From NCBI RefSeq assembly GCF_019222765.1, contig NZ_CP078145.1, positions 2,542,001-2,606,000 of the forward strand: 64,000 nucleotides of DNA. Reading direction: 5' to 3'. The stretch comes from Nocardia iowensis (GTDB lineage Bacteria > Actinomycetota > Actinomycetes > Mycobacteriales > Mycobacteriaceae). The notes below the pieces were generated by a model that saw only the letters and a list, made by a program, of their open reading frames with translations, made no database searches and had not been told where the DNA came from. The position numbers and the translations under genes are program-made. Positions 1 to 8,244 of the stretch are shown here, in pieces; position 1 is the stretch's first letter, and each line of letters opens with the position of its first letter.

Positions 1-581
1 AACGGCCGGGTGTCACCCGCGAACACGAAATTGCGCACTACGTCGGTGAATCCCTGCCGCCGATACAGCCGCCAGGCCCGGTTGTCCTCCTGGTCCACCT
101 CCGGGGTGGACAGCAGCACCGCCCGCTCGGACCGTTGCCGCAGTAGCCGTTCCAGCAGCGTGCCGCCGATGCCGAGCCCTTGCGCGGACGGGTGCACATG
201 CAGCTCGGTCAGCTCGAAGTAGTCCGAAAGCAGTTCGCGCGCGGAATGTTCCGGCCAGCCGGAGCGCCGCATCCCGCTGTGCACCTGCTGGTGCCACCAC
301 TGCTGAGCGGCGCCGCGGTAGCCGTAGGCGATCGCCACGATCGGCGCGGACCGCAGATCGACCTGCCCCGAATCGTCGGGGACCACCGCGGCGACGGCCT
401 GCCAGCCGGAGCGGGTGGTGTGCTCGGTCCACATGGGCGCGCGATGGTGTTCGGTGCCGCGCGGATAGTCCATCGCCGCGACATACACCGCCAGCGCATC
501 GTGCAGCCGGGAGCGCAGTGCCGCGACGGAGAGGTCGATGACGACAGGTGCGGGGGTGTGATTTGGCTTGACGGCGGTCAT
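1..581 (-). CDS. GNAT family N-acetyltransferase (3' end outside window)
   Basis: This reading frame opens with ATG at 581 and stays open for 193 codons to the left edge, so the C-terminus is missing. Residues about 125-140 contain HPSAQGLGIGG, the acetyl-CoA pyrophosphate-binding loop (Q/R-x-x-G-x-G) of GNAT acetyltransferases, followed by LYRRQGF, the usual late GNAT helix. The protein should transfer an acetyl group from acetyl-CoA to an amine; the substrate cannot be read from the sequence. In M. tuberculosis a GNAT gene (Rv2170) also lies just upstream of the mraZ cluster, so this may be its ortholog. It is divergent from the HEPN-like gene at 722. Confidence 0.8.
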   Translation of the reverse strand, partial: MTAVKPNHTPAPVVIDLSVAALRSRLHDALAVYVAAMDYPRGTEHHRAPMWTEHTTRSGWQAVAAVVPDDSGQVDLRSAPIVAIAYGYRGAAQQWWHQQVHSGMRRSGWPEHSARELLSDYFELTELHVHPSAQGLGIGGTLLERLLRQRSERAVLLSTPEVDQEDNRAWRLYRRQGFTDVVRNFVFAGDTRP

Positions 582-721
582 GGCTCTCGTAGGTCCGCTG
601 AGCGGGCGCGGAAGTTTGTCGGTGGGCGTCTCTATATTCAATCTCAATTCAAACGTTCGAATACCTGTTCGGTCACACCAAGGCAGTGTTGGCTTCAGGT
701 GCGATGCGGAGGGACGGGGAG
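582..721. promoter_or_regulatory. Divergent intergenic region, AT-rich promoter candidate
   Basis: These 140 bp separate two divergent genes and are unusually AT-rich for this window at about 630-670. They include the near-palindrome TTCAAACGTTCGAA. Both genes probably start transcription here, but I cannot assign a -35/-10 pair with confidence. Confidence 0.35.
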
Positions 722-1162
722 ATGTCTGGTCGGATCGAACATCCGGGGCAGCCCGGTCGAGCGGGCAAACTGCTGAAGCGGGCCGATGGTCTGCTGATGC
801 AGGCGGCGGGGGAGCTGGACCCGCGGGAGCGGTTCCGCACCGCCTATCTCGCGGCGTTGCGCGGGGCCGGGGCGGTGATCGCACTCACCGGCGCCGACAA
901 CGCGCCGCGGGCTCGCTCGCGTAATGCGTGGGTGCTGATGCAGTCCGCCGCGCCCGAGTTCGTGATGTGGGCCGATTACTTCAGCGCGCGCTCGGAGATC
1001 AGGGCCGCGCTGGAGGCCGGACTCGATCGCGACATCGACGATCACGAGGCCGACGAGTTCTATTCGCGGGTAGGAGCATTCCTGCACGACGTCGAAGATC
1101 TCCTTACCGCATCGGCACGGTTGCGGCCCGCACCGGGGTGGACAGACGGCATGACCGGATAG
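722..1162 (+). CDS. SAV_6107-family HEPN-like protein
   Basis: A 146-residue protein with helical, charged composition and the block RSRNAWVLM followed by DYFSARS. I recognise it as resembling the actinobacterial SAV_6107 HEPN-domain family; the molecular function is unknown, although HEPN domains are often RNases or nucleic-acid-binding helical bundles. I chose ATG 722 because a purine-rich ribosome site (GGAGGGACGGGGA) lies directly upstream; an in-frame start at 686 has no such site. No classical R-x4-6-H catalytic motif is evident, so RNase activity is not supported. It lies between the GNAT and DUF3040 genes upstream of mraZ. Confidence 0.65.
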   Translation: MSGRIEHPGQPGRAGKLLKRADGLLMQAAGELDPRERFRTAYLAALRGAGAVIALTGADNAPRARSRNAWVLMQSAAPEFVMWADYFSARSEIRAALEAGLDRDIDDHEADEFYSRVGAFLHDVEDLLTASARLRPAPGWTDGMTG

Positions 1163-1309
1163 TGACAGGCGGCACGCCCACATAGTTATGGGCGACTAGG
1201 TGGTACGGCCCTGATCGAACTCGTATCATTGGTGACAGATAGCCGCCAAGGTCGGCTATCAGTCGCCTACCCGGAGGCGACAGCCACGCCTAGTGCCGGG
1301 GGAGGTACC

Positions 1310-1738
1310 GTGCCACTCTCCGAGCACGAGCAGCGCATGCTCGAACAGATCGAGAGCGCGCTCTATGCTGAGGATCCGAAGTTCGCGTCGTCCGTCCGCG
1401 GCGGGCGCCTTCGCTCGACCTCGAGTCGTCGCAGACTCCAGGCCGCGGCCTTGTTCGTCCTTGGTCTGTTCCTACTCGTCGCCGGCATCGCCGCTCCAGT
1501 GAAGCCCGGCGGCTTTCCGATCATCAGCCTGGTCGGATTCATCGTCATGTTCGCCGCCGGCGTGCTGCTGCTGGTCGGCAGCTCCAAGGGCATCGCCAAG
1601 GATGACCGGTCCGGCGGCGACGCCACGCCCGGTGGTCCGACCGGTGGAACGACCGGACAACGTGGCCGCCAACGCAAGTCCGGCGGTTTCTCCGAGCGGA
1701 TGGAAGACCGATTCCGGCGACGGTTCGAGCAGGATTAG
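1310..1738 (+). CDS. DUF3040 small membrane protein
   Basis: The GTG start at 1310 follows GGGGGAGG with 4 nt spacing and gives 142 residues opening MPLSEHEQRMLEQIE, the hallmark N-terminus of DUF3040 proteins. Two adjacent hydrophobic segments (residues about 45-67 and 70-92) form a helical hairpin in the membrane, and the C-terminal 45 residues are Gly/Arg-rich and polar. The family is found next to mraZ in many actinobacteria (Rv2169c in M. tuberculosis) but its role is unknown. A strong hairpin at 1772-1802 follows the gene and separates it from mraZ. Confidence 0.85.
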   Translation: MPLSEHEQRMLEQIESALYAEDPKFASSVRGGRLRSTSSRRRLQAAALFVLGLFLLVAGIAAPVKPGGFPIISLVGFIVMFAAGVLLLVGSSKGIAKDDRSGGDATPGGPTGGTTGQRGRQRKSGGFSERMEDRFRRRFEQD

Positions 1739-1771
1739 CTCGCCCGTAGCCTGACAACTTCAGCACAGCCG

Positions 1772-1802
1772 GCGACGCCGCACCGATCCGGTGCGGCGTC
1801 GC
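1772..1802 (+). terminator. Hairpin terminator after DUF3040 gene
   Basis: A perfect 14-bp inverted repeat (GCGACGCCGCACCG and its complement) with a 3-nt loop begins 34 bp after the DUF3040 stop. It lacks a T-run, as is common for actinobacterial terminators, and would insulate the mraZ promoter. Confidence 0.65.
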
Positions 1803-1862
1803 TGGCTCGCGTGTGCGGGCGCATGCGTCGCCGGTGATCTCGGCGCGGGTTCGCGGCGCTTC

Positions 1863-1899
1863 CCCCACATCTCCCCACAAGATCCCCCACATCGCCCCA
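1863..1899 (-). promoter_or_regulatory. Reverse-oriented TGGGG box array (possible MraZ sites)
   Basis: Four TGGGG boxes on the - strand start at 1867, 1877, 1889 and 1899, with spacings of 10, 12 and 10 nt. MraZ is known to bind direct TGGGN repeats about 10 nt apart, so this looks like a second, inverted MraZ-type array about 200 bp upstream of the main one. Function is inferred. Confidence 0.4.
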
Positions 1900-2067
1900 T
1901 CATCGGCCGAGTCGGACCGCACCTGGGCGTTTGCTGGGTGTTTCCGGGCCTTTGTCCATGCGGACTGTGCGTGTCGGCAGAACACGCAAAAAGTTCTCCA
2001 CCACGGTGATAGCTGGGATGACCTGCGAAATCGTCTGGGCCGGGAGCCAGATCACCGGCAGTTTCGA

Positions 2068-2099
2068 TTGAAAGTGGGGGAAAGTGGGGTAATGTGGAG
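2068..2099 (+). promoter_or_regulatory. mraZ promoter overlapping three MraZ boxes
   Basis: TTGAAA (2068-2073) and TAATGT (2090-2095) are separated by 16 nt and form a credible sigma-A type promoter. Three TGGGN/TGGAG boxes at 2075, 2085 and 2095 with an exact 10-nt period lie across the spacer and -10. This is the arrangement described for MraZ autorepression of dcw clusters. The transcript would start near 2102, about 50 nt before the mraZ start. Confidence 0.7.
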
Positions 2100-2153
2100 C
2101 GCGCACTACAGGAAAGGCCGACCATCGAGGTGATCGACTAGGGAGGTATCGGG

Positions 2154-2585
2154 TTGTTTCTCGGTACCTACACACCTCGGCTGGACGACAAGGGGCGACT
2201 CACGTTGCCTGCGAAATTTCGAGACGATCTGGCGGGAGGGTTGATGGTCACGAAGGGTCAGGACCACAGCCTTGCCGTGTACCCCAAGGAAGAGTTCACC
2301 GCGCTCGCTCGCCGGGCCGCGGCGGCGTCTCGAAGTAACCCGCAGGCGCGCGCATTCGTCCGCGCACTAGCGGCCGGAACGGACGAACAACGTCCGGACG
2401 CACAGGGCCGGATCGTGTTGTCGGCCGAACATCGTCGTTACGCGAATCTGCAACGGGATTGCGTGGTGACCGGCTCGGTCGACTTCCTCGAGATATGGGA
2501 CAAGCAGGCGTGGGACTCCTACCTCGCCGAGCACGAGGAGGACTTCTCGCAAGCGAGAGACGAGTCGCTGGGCGGAATCTTCTAG
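2154..2585 (+). CDS. mraZ: Transcriptional regulator MraZ
   Basis: A 143-residue DNA-binding protein that caps the dcw cluster and represses its own promoter. It has two tandem SpoVT/AbrB-like halves: the first carries [16 protein letters not shown] (residues about 10-25) and the second [16 protein letters not shown] (about 82-97), the duplicated D-x-x-G-R-x-x-(L/V)-(P/S)-A signature of MraZ. The start is TTG at 2154, preceded by AGGGAGGT; no ATG or GTG gives a better N-terminus, as [11 protein letters not shown] is the family opening. Its likely target boxes lie at 2075-2099. The next gene is rsmH, 196 bp downstream. Confidence 0.95.
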   Translation: MFLGTYTPRLDDKGRLTLPAKFRDDLAGGLMVTKGQDHSLAVYPKEEFTALARRAAAASRSNPQARAFVRALAAGTDEQRPDAQGRIVLSAEHRRYANLQRDCVVTGSVDFLEIWDKQAWDSYLAEHEEDFSQARDESLGGIF

Positions 2586-2781
2586 CCCCGAGCGAACGAG
2601 TGCCGCGCGGCCTCTGCCCGGACGCGGACCCTGACGTACTTCCCCGACGCCAGGTGCCGAGGTTCGGTCAGAGACCACGGGGCATTCGTCTCCGGCAGCG
2701 TTTCTTTATGCAAAAGCATTGTGGAACAAGGCGACCCGTGCGCGGTGCGCGACGAAGCGAGGCAGATCCCGGGAGGTCGAG

Positions 2782-3756
2782 GTGAACCGTGAACAGGACG
2801 GCCCCCGCCATGTTCCTGTTCTGCTCGGTCGAGCCGACGCGCTCCTCGGACCCGCACTCACCGAACCCGGCGCGGTGTATCTCGACGCGACGCTCGGTCT
2901 CGGCGGACACGCCGAACACTTTCTGCGCACCTATCCCGGCCTCCGGCTCGTCGGTCTCGACCGCGACACCGCCGCGCTGAAGCTGGCCGGTGAACGGCTC
3001 GCCCCGTACGCGGACCGAATCACCCTGGTGCACACCCGATACGACGGCATCGCCGACGCGCTGGCCGAGGCCGGGCTGGCCGCCACCGGATCGGTCTCCG
3101 GCATCCTGATGGACCTCGGCGTGTCCTCGATGCAACTCGACGAGACCGACCGCGGTTTCGCCTACTCCATCGACGCCCCGCTGGACATGCGGATGGACCC
3201 GACCACCGGACCCACCGCCGCCGACGTGCTCAACACCTACAGCCACGGTGACCTGGCCCGGGTGCTGAAAACCTATGGCGAAGAACGCTTCGCCGGGCGG
3301 ATCGCCTCCGAGGTGCTGCGCCGCCGCCAGCAGAAGCCGTTCACCACCAGCGCGGAGTTGGTGGAGCTGCTCTACGCGGCGATACCAGCGGCGACCCGCC
3401 GGACCGGCGGACATCCGGCCAAGCGCACCTTCCAGGCGCTGCGGGTGGAGGTCAACCGCGAGCTCGATTCGCTGCGCGCCGCGCTGCCCGCGGCGCTGGA
3501 CGCGCTGCGCGTCGGCGGCCGGATCGTGGTGATGTCGTACCAGTCACTGGAGGACAAGGTGGTCAAGCAGGAGTTCGCGCCGCGCGCGGCCTCCCGCACA
3601 CCCGTCGACCTACCGGTCGAATTGCCCGGCATGGGCCCGGAATTCCGGATGCTGACCCGTGGCGCGGAAAAGGCGACCGAAGAGGAGATAGCGGAAAACC
3701 CGCGGGCGGCACCCGTCAGGATGCGCGCGGCGGAGCGAATTCAGGAGGTCGGATGA
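2782..3756 (+). CDS. rsmH: 16S rRNA (cytosine-1402-N4)-methyltransferase RsmH
   Basis: RsmH (MraW) methylates the N4 of C1402 in 16S rRNA using S-adenosylmethionine and is a standard dcw cluster member. From GTG 2782 the product is 324 residues, a normal length. It shows HVPVLL near the start, the SAM-binding block [11 protein letters not shown], and [15 protein letters not shown], the conserved D-L-G-x-S-S motif, with NRELDSL and [11 protein letters not shown] in the C-terminal half. I chose GTG 2782 because GGGAGG sits 5 nt upstream; an in-frame start at 2719 adds 21 non-conserved residues. Confidence 0.95.
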   Translation: MNREQDGPRHVPVLLGRADALLGPALTEPGAVYLDATLGLGGHAEHFLRTYPGLRLVGLDRDTAALKLAGERLAPYADRITLVHTRYDGIADALAEAGLAATGSVSGILMDLGVSSMQLDETDRGFAYSIDAPLDMRMDPTTGPTAADVLNTYSHGDLARVLKTYGEERFAGRIASEVLRRRQQKPFTTSAELVELLYAAIPAATRRTGGHPAKRTFQALRVEVNRELDSLRAALPAALDALRVGGRIVVMSYQSLEDKVVKQEFAPRAASRTPVDLPVELPGMGPEFRMLTRGAEKATEEEIAENPRAAPVRMRAAERIQEVG

Positions 3757-3808
3757 GACATGAGCTCGTCCGGCGGACCGGGTGCGGGACCTGGACAAGG
3801 GAGGCCGG

Positions 3809-4666
3809 ATGTCCCGTACAGACTCACGAGGGGACACTATGAGTATTCGGACGCGCACCGTCGAGGCACCTGGGCGGATCGCCCGCCGGGTCCACGAATC
3901 CGAGCGAGTGAAATCGGGTGCCGCACAACGGGCTTACGCCCGGCGCCGACTGCGCGCCGAAACCCGGTCGGACACACCTGATCTGCCGCTGCGGCCCGCT
4001 TCGGTCATGGCCGCGCGCATTCCGTTCGTCGCGGCGATCATCGCCTTGCTCGGCTGCGGTCTCGCGCTCACCCTCCTGCTGACCACCCGCGCCGCGGAGG
4101 ACAGCTACCAGCTCGGTGACATCAGGGCGACCAACAAGCGGCTTGCCGACGAGCGGGCGGCACTGCAGCGCGAGGTGGAGGCGGCGGATTCCGCGCCGGA
4201 GCTCGCGGCCCGCGCGCGCGAACTCGGCATGATCCCGGCCAAGGATCCGGCCCGGCTGGTGATCGGCCCGGACGGCACGGTGACGGTGATCGGCAAACCC
4301 ACTCCGGCGCAGGGCGCTCCGGTGCCGCCGCTGAACGTGTCGCCTGCCGCACCGACCCCGCCGCCGACGGGCAATGTGCAGGCGCGTGGTGAACGCGTGG
4401 TGCCGGTGACGACCACGCCGACTACCCCGCCCGCGCAGCCGACCCCAGCCCCGGCGGGCAACGCTCAGGTCAACGCCGCACCGGCGAGCCCGGTTCCGGC
4501 CAGCCCGCTTCCGCCGACGCCACCGGCGCCCGCACCGCAGGCCGACGCCGCACCGCAGCAGGCAGCACCGGCCCCGGCCGAAACTCCGCCCGCGCCTGCG
4601 GATGTCGCACCGGCACCGGCCGAAACGCCGCAGCCGCAGGCACTTCCAGGCGGAGGCGAGCGGTGA
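3809..4666 (+). CDS. ftsL: FtsL-like septum protein with long Pro/Ala-rich tail
   Basis: The position between rsmH and pbpB, one transmembrane helix (residues about 72-92) and a following coiled segment (RATNKRLADERAALQREVEA) identify the actinobacterial FtsL, a bitopic divisome protein that works with FtsQ and activates FtsW-FtsI. About 285 residues is long for FtsL because the last 140 residues are a low-complexity Pro/Ala/Gln tail, as in Rv2164c of M. tuberculosis. Two starts are plausible: ATG 3809 after AAGGGAGG (chosen) and ATG 3839 after GAGGGGA. The last codons overlap pbpB by 4 bp (GTGA). Confidence 0.85.
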   Translation: MSRTDSRGDTMSIRTRTVEAPGRIARRVHESERVKSGAAQRAYARRRLRAETRSDTPDLPLRPASVMAARIPFVAAIIALLGCGLALTLLLTTRAAEDSYQLGDIRATNKRLADERAALQREVEAADSAPELAARARELGMIPAKDPARLVIGPDGTVTVIGKPTPAQGAPVPPLNVSPAAPTPPPTGNVQARGERVVPVTTTPTTPPAQPTPAPAGNAQVNAAPASPVPASPLPPTPPAPAPQADAAPQQAAPAPAETPPAPADVAPAPAETPQPQALPGGGER

Positions 4667-6555
4667 CGCAGACCAGGCCCGCGCCGCGCCGTCGACGCGG
4701 GCCTGGTCCCGCCAAGGCGGCCCGACCACGCTCCGCTCCGCCCAAGAACGACCGGCCACTGCGCAGACGGCTCGGCGCGGGCCGGATCATCATGCTGATC
4801 GCGCTGGGTGTCGTCGCGCTGCAATTGCTGTGGATCCAAACCATCAACGCCCCGAGCCTTTCCGCGCAGGCGGCCAGCCAGCGCACCACGCACGAGCCCG
4901 ACTACGCGGTGCGCGGCCCGATCACCGACCGCAACGGTAAATCGCTCGCCTTCACGGTGTCGGCGAAAGAGCTGACCTTCCAGCCGGTTCCGGTCCGCAA
5001 GCGGCTGGCCGACGCGAAGGCCAAGGACGACAAGGCCCCCGACCCGGACGAGCGACTGAAGGCCATCGCCAAGACCGTGCACGACAAGCTCGGCAAGTCG
5101 GGCCCTTCGGAAGCGGATCTGCTGGCCAAGCTGCGCAGCGACGAGACCTTCGTGTACCTGGCGCGCAGGGTCGATCCGAGGATCGCCGCGGATATCCGCG
5201 CGCAGTTTCCTGAGGTCGGCGCCGATACCCAGAACCTGCGCGAACATCCTGGCGGATCGTTGGCGGCCAACGTGATCGGCGCCACCGGCTGGGACGGGCA
5301 CGGTCAGATCGGGCTGGAATCGTCGCTCGACTCGGTGCTCGCGGGCACCGACGGCTCGCACACCTACGACCGCGGTTCGGACGGCGCGGTCATTCCGGGC
5401 AGTTGGCGCGACAAGCAGGATGCCGTGAACGGCAATGGCGTCGAGCTGACCCTGGACTCGGATCTGCAGTACTACGTGCAGCAGCAGGTACAGCAGGCCA
5501 GGGATATGTCCGGTGCGCAGAACGCCTCCGCGGTGGTGCTCGACGCCAAGACCGGTCAGGTCCTGGCCATGGCCAACGACGGCACCTTCAATCCGCAGCA
5601 GCCGGCGCAGACCTGGACCCCGGCGACGATGGGCAACCCGTCGGTCACCGACCCGTTCGAGCCCGGCTCGGTGAACAAGATCGTCACCGCGTCCGCGGCC
5701 ATCGAATACGGCCTGACCACCCCCGACGAGGTGCACCAGGTTCCGGGCAGCATTCGGATGGCCGGTGTCACCGTCGGCGATGCGTGGGAACACGGCGTCG
5801 CGCCGTACACCACCACCGGCATCTTCGGCAGGTCGTCCAACGTGGGGACGCTGATGCTGGCCCAGCGGGTCGGCGAGGACCGCTACGCGGACATGCTGCA
5901 CCGATTCGGGCTCGGCCAGCGCACCGGCGTCGGCTTGCCCGGCGAGAGCAGTGGGCGGGTGCCCGCGCGCGACCAGTGGTCCGGCGGCACGTTCGCGAAC
6001 CTGCCCATCGGACAGGGACTTTCGATGACCACGCTGCAGATGACCGCCATGTACCAGACCATCGCCAACGACGGGGTGCGGATCCCGCCACGCATCGTCC
6101 GGGCCAAGATCGCACCGGACGGCACCCGCACCGAAGAACCGCAGCCCGACGGCATTCGGGTGGTGAGCCCGCAGACCGCGGCGACGCTGCGCACCATGTT
6201 CCAAGCGGTGGTGCAGCGTGACCCGATGAACGCCAATCAGAACGGTACCGGCGGGCCCGCCGCCGTCGAGGGTTATCAGATCGCGGGTAAGACCGGCACC
6301 GCGCAGAAGACCGACCCGCGCTGCCAGTGCTACTCCAGCGACAGCTACTACATCACCTTCGCGGGCATGGCCCCCGCCGACAACCCGCGCTACGTCGTCG
6401 GCCTCATGCTCGACGATCCGGTCCGCAGCTCCGACGGCAGCGGCGGCCAATCGGCCGCACCGCTGTTCCACAACATCGCCTCCTGGGCGTTGCAGCGCGA
6501 TCGCATTCCGCCGTCGCCCGAGCCGGTCCGGCAATTCGTCCTGCAGGCCGGCTGA
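4663..6555 (+). CDS. pbpB: Septal peptidoglycan transpeptidase, class B PBP (FtsI/PBP3)
   Basis: This 630-residue class B penicillin-binding protein crosslinks septal peptidoglycan in the FtsW-FtsI complex. A basic cytoplasmic N-terminus (about 40 residues) is followed by one membrane anchor (IIMLIALGVVALQLLWI), a dimerisation domain (about 75-230) and the transpeptidase domain. The three active-site motifs are intact: S336-V-N-K, S391-S-N and K543-T-G-T. The cysteines in RCQCYSS near residue 553 lie just after KTGT. The GTG start overlaps the ftsL stop, implying coupled translation. Confidence 0.96.
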   Translation: MTQTRPAPRRRRGPGPAKAARPRSAPPKNDRPLRRRLGAGRIIMLIALGVVALQLLWIQTINAPSLSAQAASQRTTHEPDYAVRGPITDRNGKSLAFTVSAKELTFQPVPVRKRLADAKAKDDKAPDPDERLKAIAKTVHDKLGKSGPSEADLLAKLRSDETFVYLARRVDPRIAADIRAQFPEVGADTQNLREHPGGSLAANVIGATGWDGHGQIGLESSLDSVLAGTDGSHTYDRGSDGAVIPGSWRDKQDAVNGNGVELTLDSDLQYYVQQQVQQARDMSGAQNASAVVLDAKTGQVLAMANDGTFNPQQPAQTWTPATMGNPSVTDPFEPGSVNKIVTASAAIEYGLTTPDEVHQVPGSIRMAGVTVGDAWEHGVAPYTTTGIFGRSSNVGTLMLAQRVGEDRYADMLHRFGLGQRTGVGLPGESSGRVPARDQWSGGTFANLPIGQGLSMTTLQMTAMYQTIANDGVRIPPRIVRAKIAPDGTRTEEPQPDGIRVVSPQTAATLRTMFQAVVQRDPMNANQNGTGGPAAVEGYQIAGKTGTAQKTDPRCQCYSSDSYYITFAGMAPADNPRYVVGLMLDDPVRSSDGSGGQSAAPLFHNIASWALQRDRIPPSPEPVRQFVLQAG

Positions 6556-6651
6556 ATCTCCGGCGGTGTGGGACCTACGTTGTTCGCCCGTGACCGCCCG
6601 TCGGTAACCTGACTCGTCGTCCCAGTCCCGCCCGTATCTGAGAGGAGCAAT

Positions 6652-8244
6652 GTGCCTGCGCAGTCCAGCCAGCACGCGCTCCGGCCCGCCCGGCCTCCGT
6701 CGACCGCGCTGACCGCCGTGCTGGCGCTGACCGGCGCCACGGCGACCGGACCCGCGCTCGCGGACATCCACGTCACCGGCATCGAACAGCGATCGCAGGC
6801 GGTGCGGCCCGGTGACCTGTTCACCGCCTTGCCCGGCGCGCAGGCGCACGGCGCCCGGTTCGCCGCGGCCGCGGTCGAACGTGGCGCGGTCGCGGTGTTC
6901 ACCGACGCCTCTGGGGCGGAGCTGGCCGGTGAGCTGAATGTTCCGGTGCTGGTGCGGGAGAATCCGCGCGCGGTGCTCGGGGAGCTGTCCGCCGCCATTT
7001 ACGGCAACCCCTGCGAGCGGCTGCGCATCGTCGGCATCACCGGTACCTCGGGCAAGACGACCACCTCCTATCTGGTGGAGGCGGGTCTGGCCGCCGCGGG
7101 CCTGTCGACCGCGTTGATCGGCACGATCGAGACCAGAATCGGCGGCCGCCGCGTGCCGAGCGCACTGACCACCCCCGAGGCCCCGCAGCTGCACGCGATG
7201 TTCGCGCTGATGGTCGAGCAGGGGGTAGACGCGGTGGTGATGGAGGTGTCCAGCCACGCACTGGCGCTGGGCCGGGTGGACGGTGTCCGATTCGCGGTCG
7301 GCGCGTTCACCAATCTCTCGCAGGACCACCTGGACTTCCACGCGGACTTCGAGGACTACTTCGCCGCCAAGCGCAGGCTGTTCGAACCGGAGTCGCCGGT
7401 CGCCGCGCGGACCTCGGTGATCTGTATCGACGACGAGTGGGGTCAGCGGCTCGCCGACGGCCTCGACGCCCCGATCACGGTGTGCACCACCGGAGCCGGT
7501 GACTGGCAGCTGGCGGGGCCGATCGTGGCGCACGGTGGTGAGCAGGAATTCACCGCTGCCGGGCCGGATGGCAATGTCGCTGTGCGGCTGCGACTTCCGG
7601 GCCGCTACAACGTCGCCAACGGGCTGCTCGCGGTCGCCGTGTGCGCGGCCGCCGGTGTCGATGCGGCGGTCGCCGCGCCCGCCCTGGCCACCGTCGATGT
7701 CCCCGGCCGGATGCAGCGGGTGGAGCGTGGGCAGGACTTCCTCGCGATCGTCGATTACGCGCACAAGCCCGCGGCGTTGGAATCGGTGATTGCTACGCTG
7801 CGTGGACATCTCGCGGCGGACGCACCGGAATCACCCGGTCGCCTCGCCGTGGTGGTCGGCGCCGGTGGCGATCGCGACGCGGGTAAACGTCCGCTGATGG
7901 GCGAGGTGGCGGCGCGCGGCGCCGACCTGCTGATCATTACCGACGACAACCCGCGCAGCGAGGACCCGGCGCAGATCCGGGCCGCGCTGCGGTCCGGTGC
8001 GCTTGACGTGTCCGAGGCCGAGCGTGGCGTCGTACGCGAGATCGGCGATCGCGCCGAAGCCATTGCGGCGGCGGTGAATTGGGCTCGAACCGGAGACGTG
8101 ATACTGGTTGCCGGCAAGGGGCACGAGGCGGGGCAGGAGATCCAGGGTGTGAAGCACCCGTTCGACGACCGCGACGTGCTCGCGGCGGCACTGGACAAGC
8201 GAAGTCCGCACCACGCGGACGCGGAGGACTTGACGGTTTCATGA
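6652..8244 (+). CDS. murE: UDP-MurNAc-tripeptide synthetase MurE (meso-DAP adding)
   Basis: A cytoplasmic ATP-dependent ligase adding meso-diaminopimelate to UDP-MurNAc-L-Ala-D-Glu. The GTG start follows GAGAGGAG. The P-loop GITGTSGKTT is at residues 128-137, the FHADFEDYFAAKRRLF block carries the lysine that is carbamylated in this family, and D432-N-P-R is the motif that selects meso-DAP over lysine. At 530 residues it is slightly longer than E. coli MurE because of an N-terminal extension. It ends in an ATGA overlap with murF. Confidence 0.96.
   Translation: MPAQSSQHALRPARPPSTALTAVLALTGATATGPALADIHVTGIEQRSQAVRPGDLFTALPGAQAHGARFAAAAVERGAVAVFTDASGAELAGELNVPVLVRENPRAVLGELSAAIYGNPCERLRIVGITGTSGKTTTSYLVEAGLAAAGLSTALIGTIETRIGGRRVPSALTTPEAPQLHAMFALMVEQGVDAVVMEVSSHALALGRVDGVRFAVGAFTNLSQDHLDFHADFEDYFAAKRRLFEPESPVAARTSVICIDDEWGQRLADGLDAPITVCTTGAGDWQLAGPIVAHGGEQEFTAAGPDGNVAVRLRLPGRYNVANGLLAVAVCAAAGVDAAVAAPALATVDVPGRMQRVERGQDFLAIVDYAHKPAALESVIATLRGHLAADAPESPGRLAVVVGAGGDRDAGKRPLMGEVAARGADLLIITDDNPRSEDPAQIRAALRSGALDVSEAERGVVREIGDRAEAIAAAVNWARTGDVILVAGKGHEAGQEIQGVKHPFDDRDVLAAALDKRSPHHADAEDLTVS

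Noticed and set aside
1813..2133. 106-codon frame in the DUF3040-mraZ gap
   Set aside because: It runs through the MraZ boxes and promoter, has no ribosome site and no recognisable content.
4465..7809. 1114-codon open frame on the - strand across ftsL, pbpB and murE
   Set aside because: It is antisense to three certain genes, has an Arg/Gly/His-rich composition without motifs, and arises from GC-rich third codon positions.
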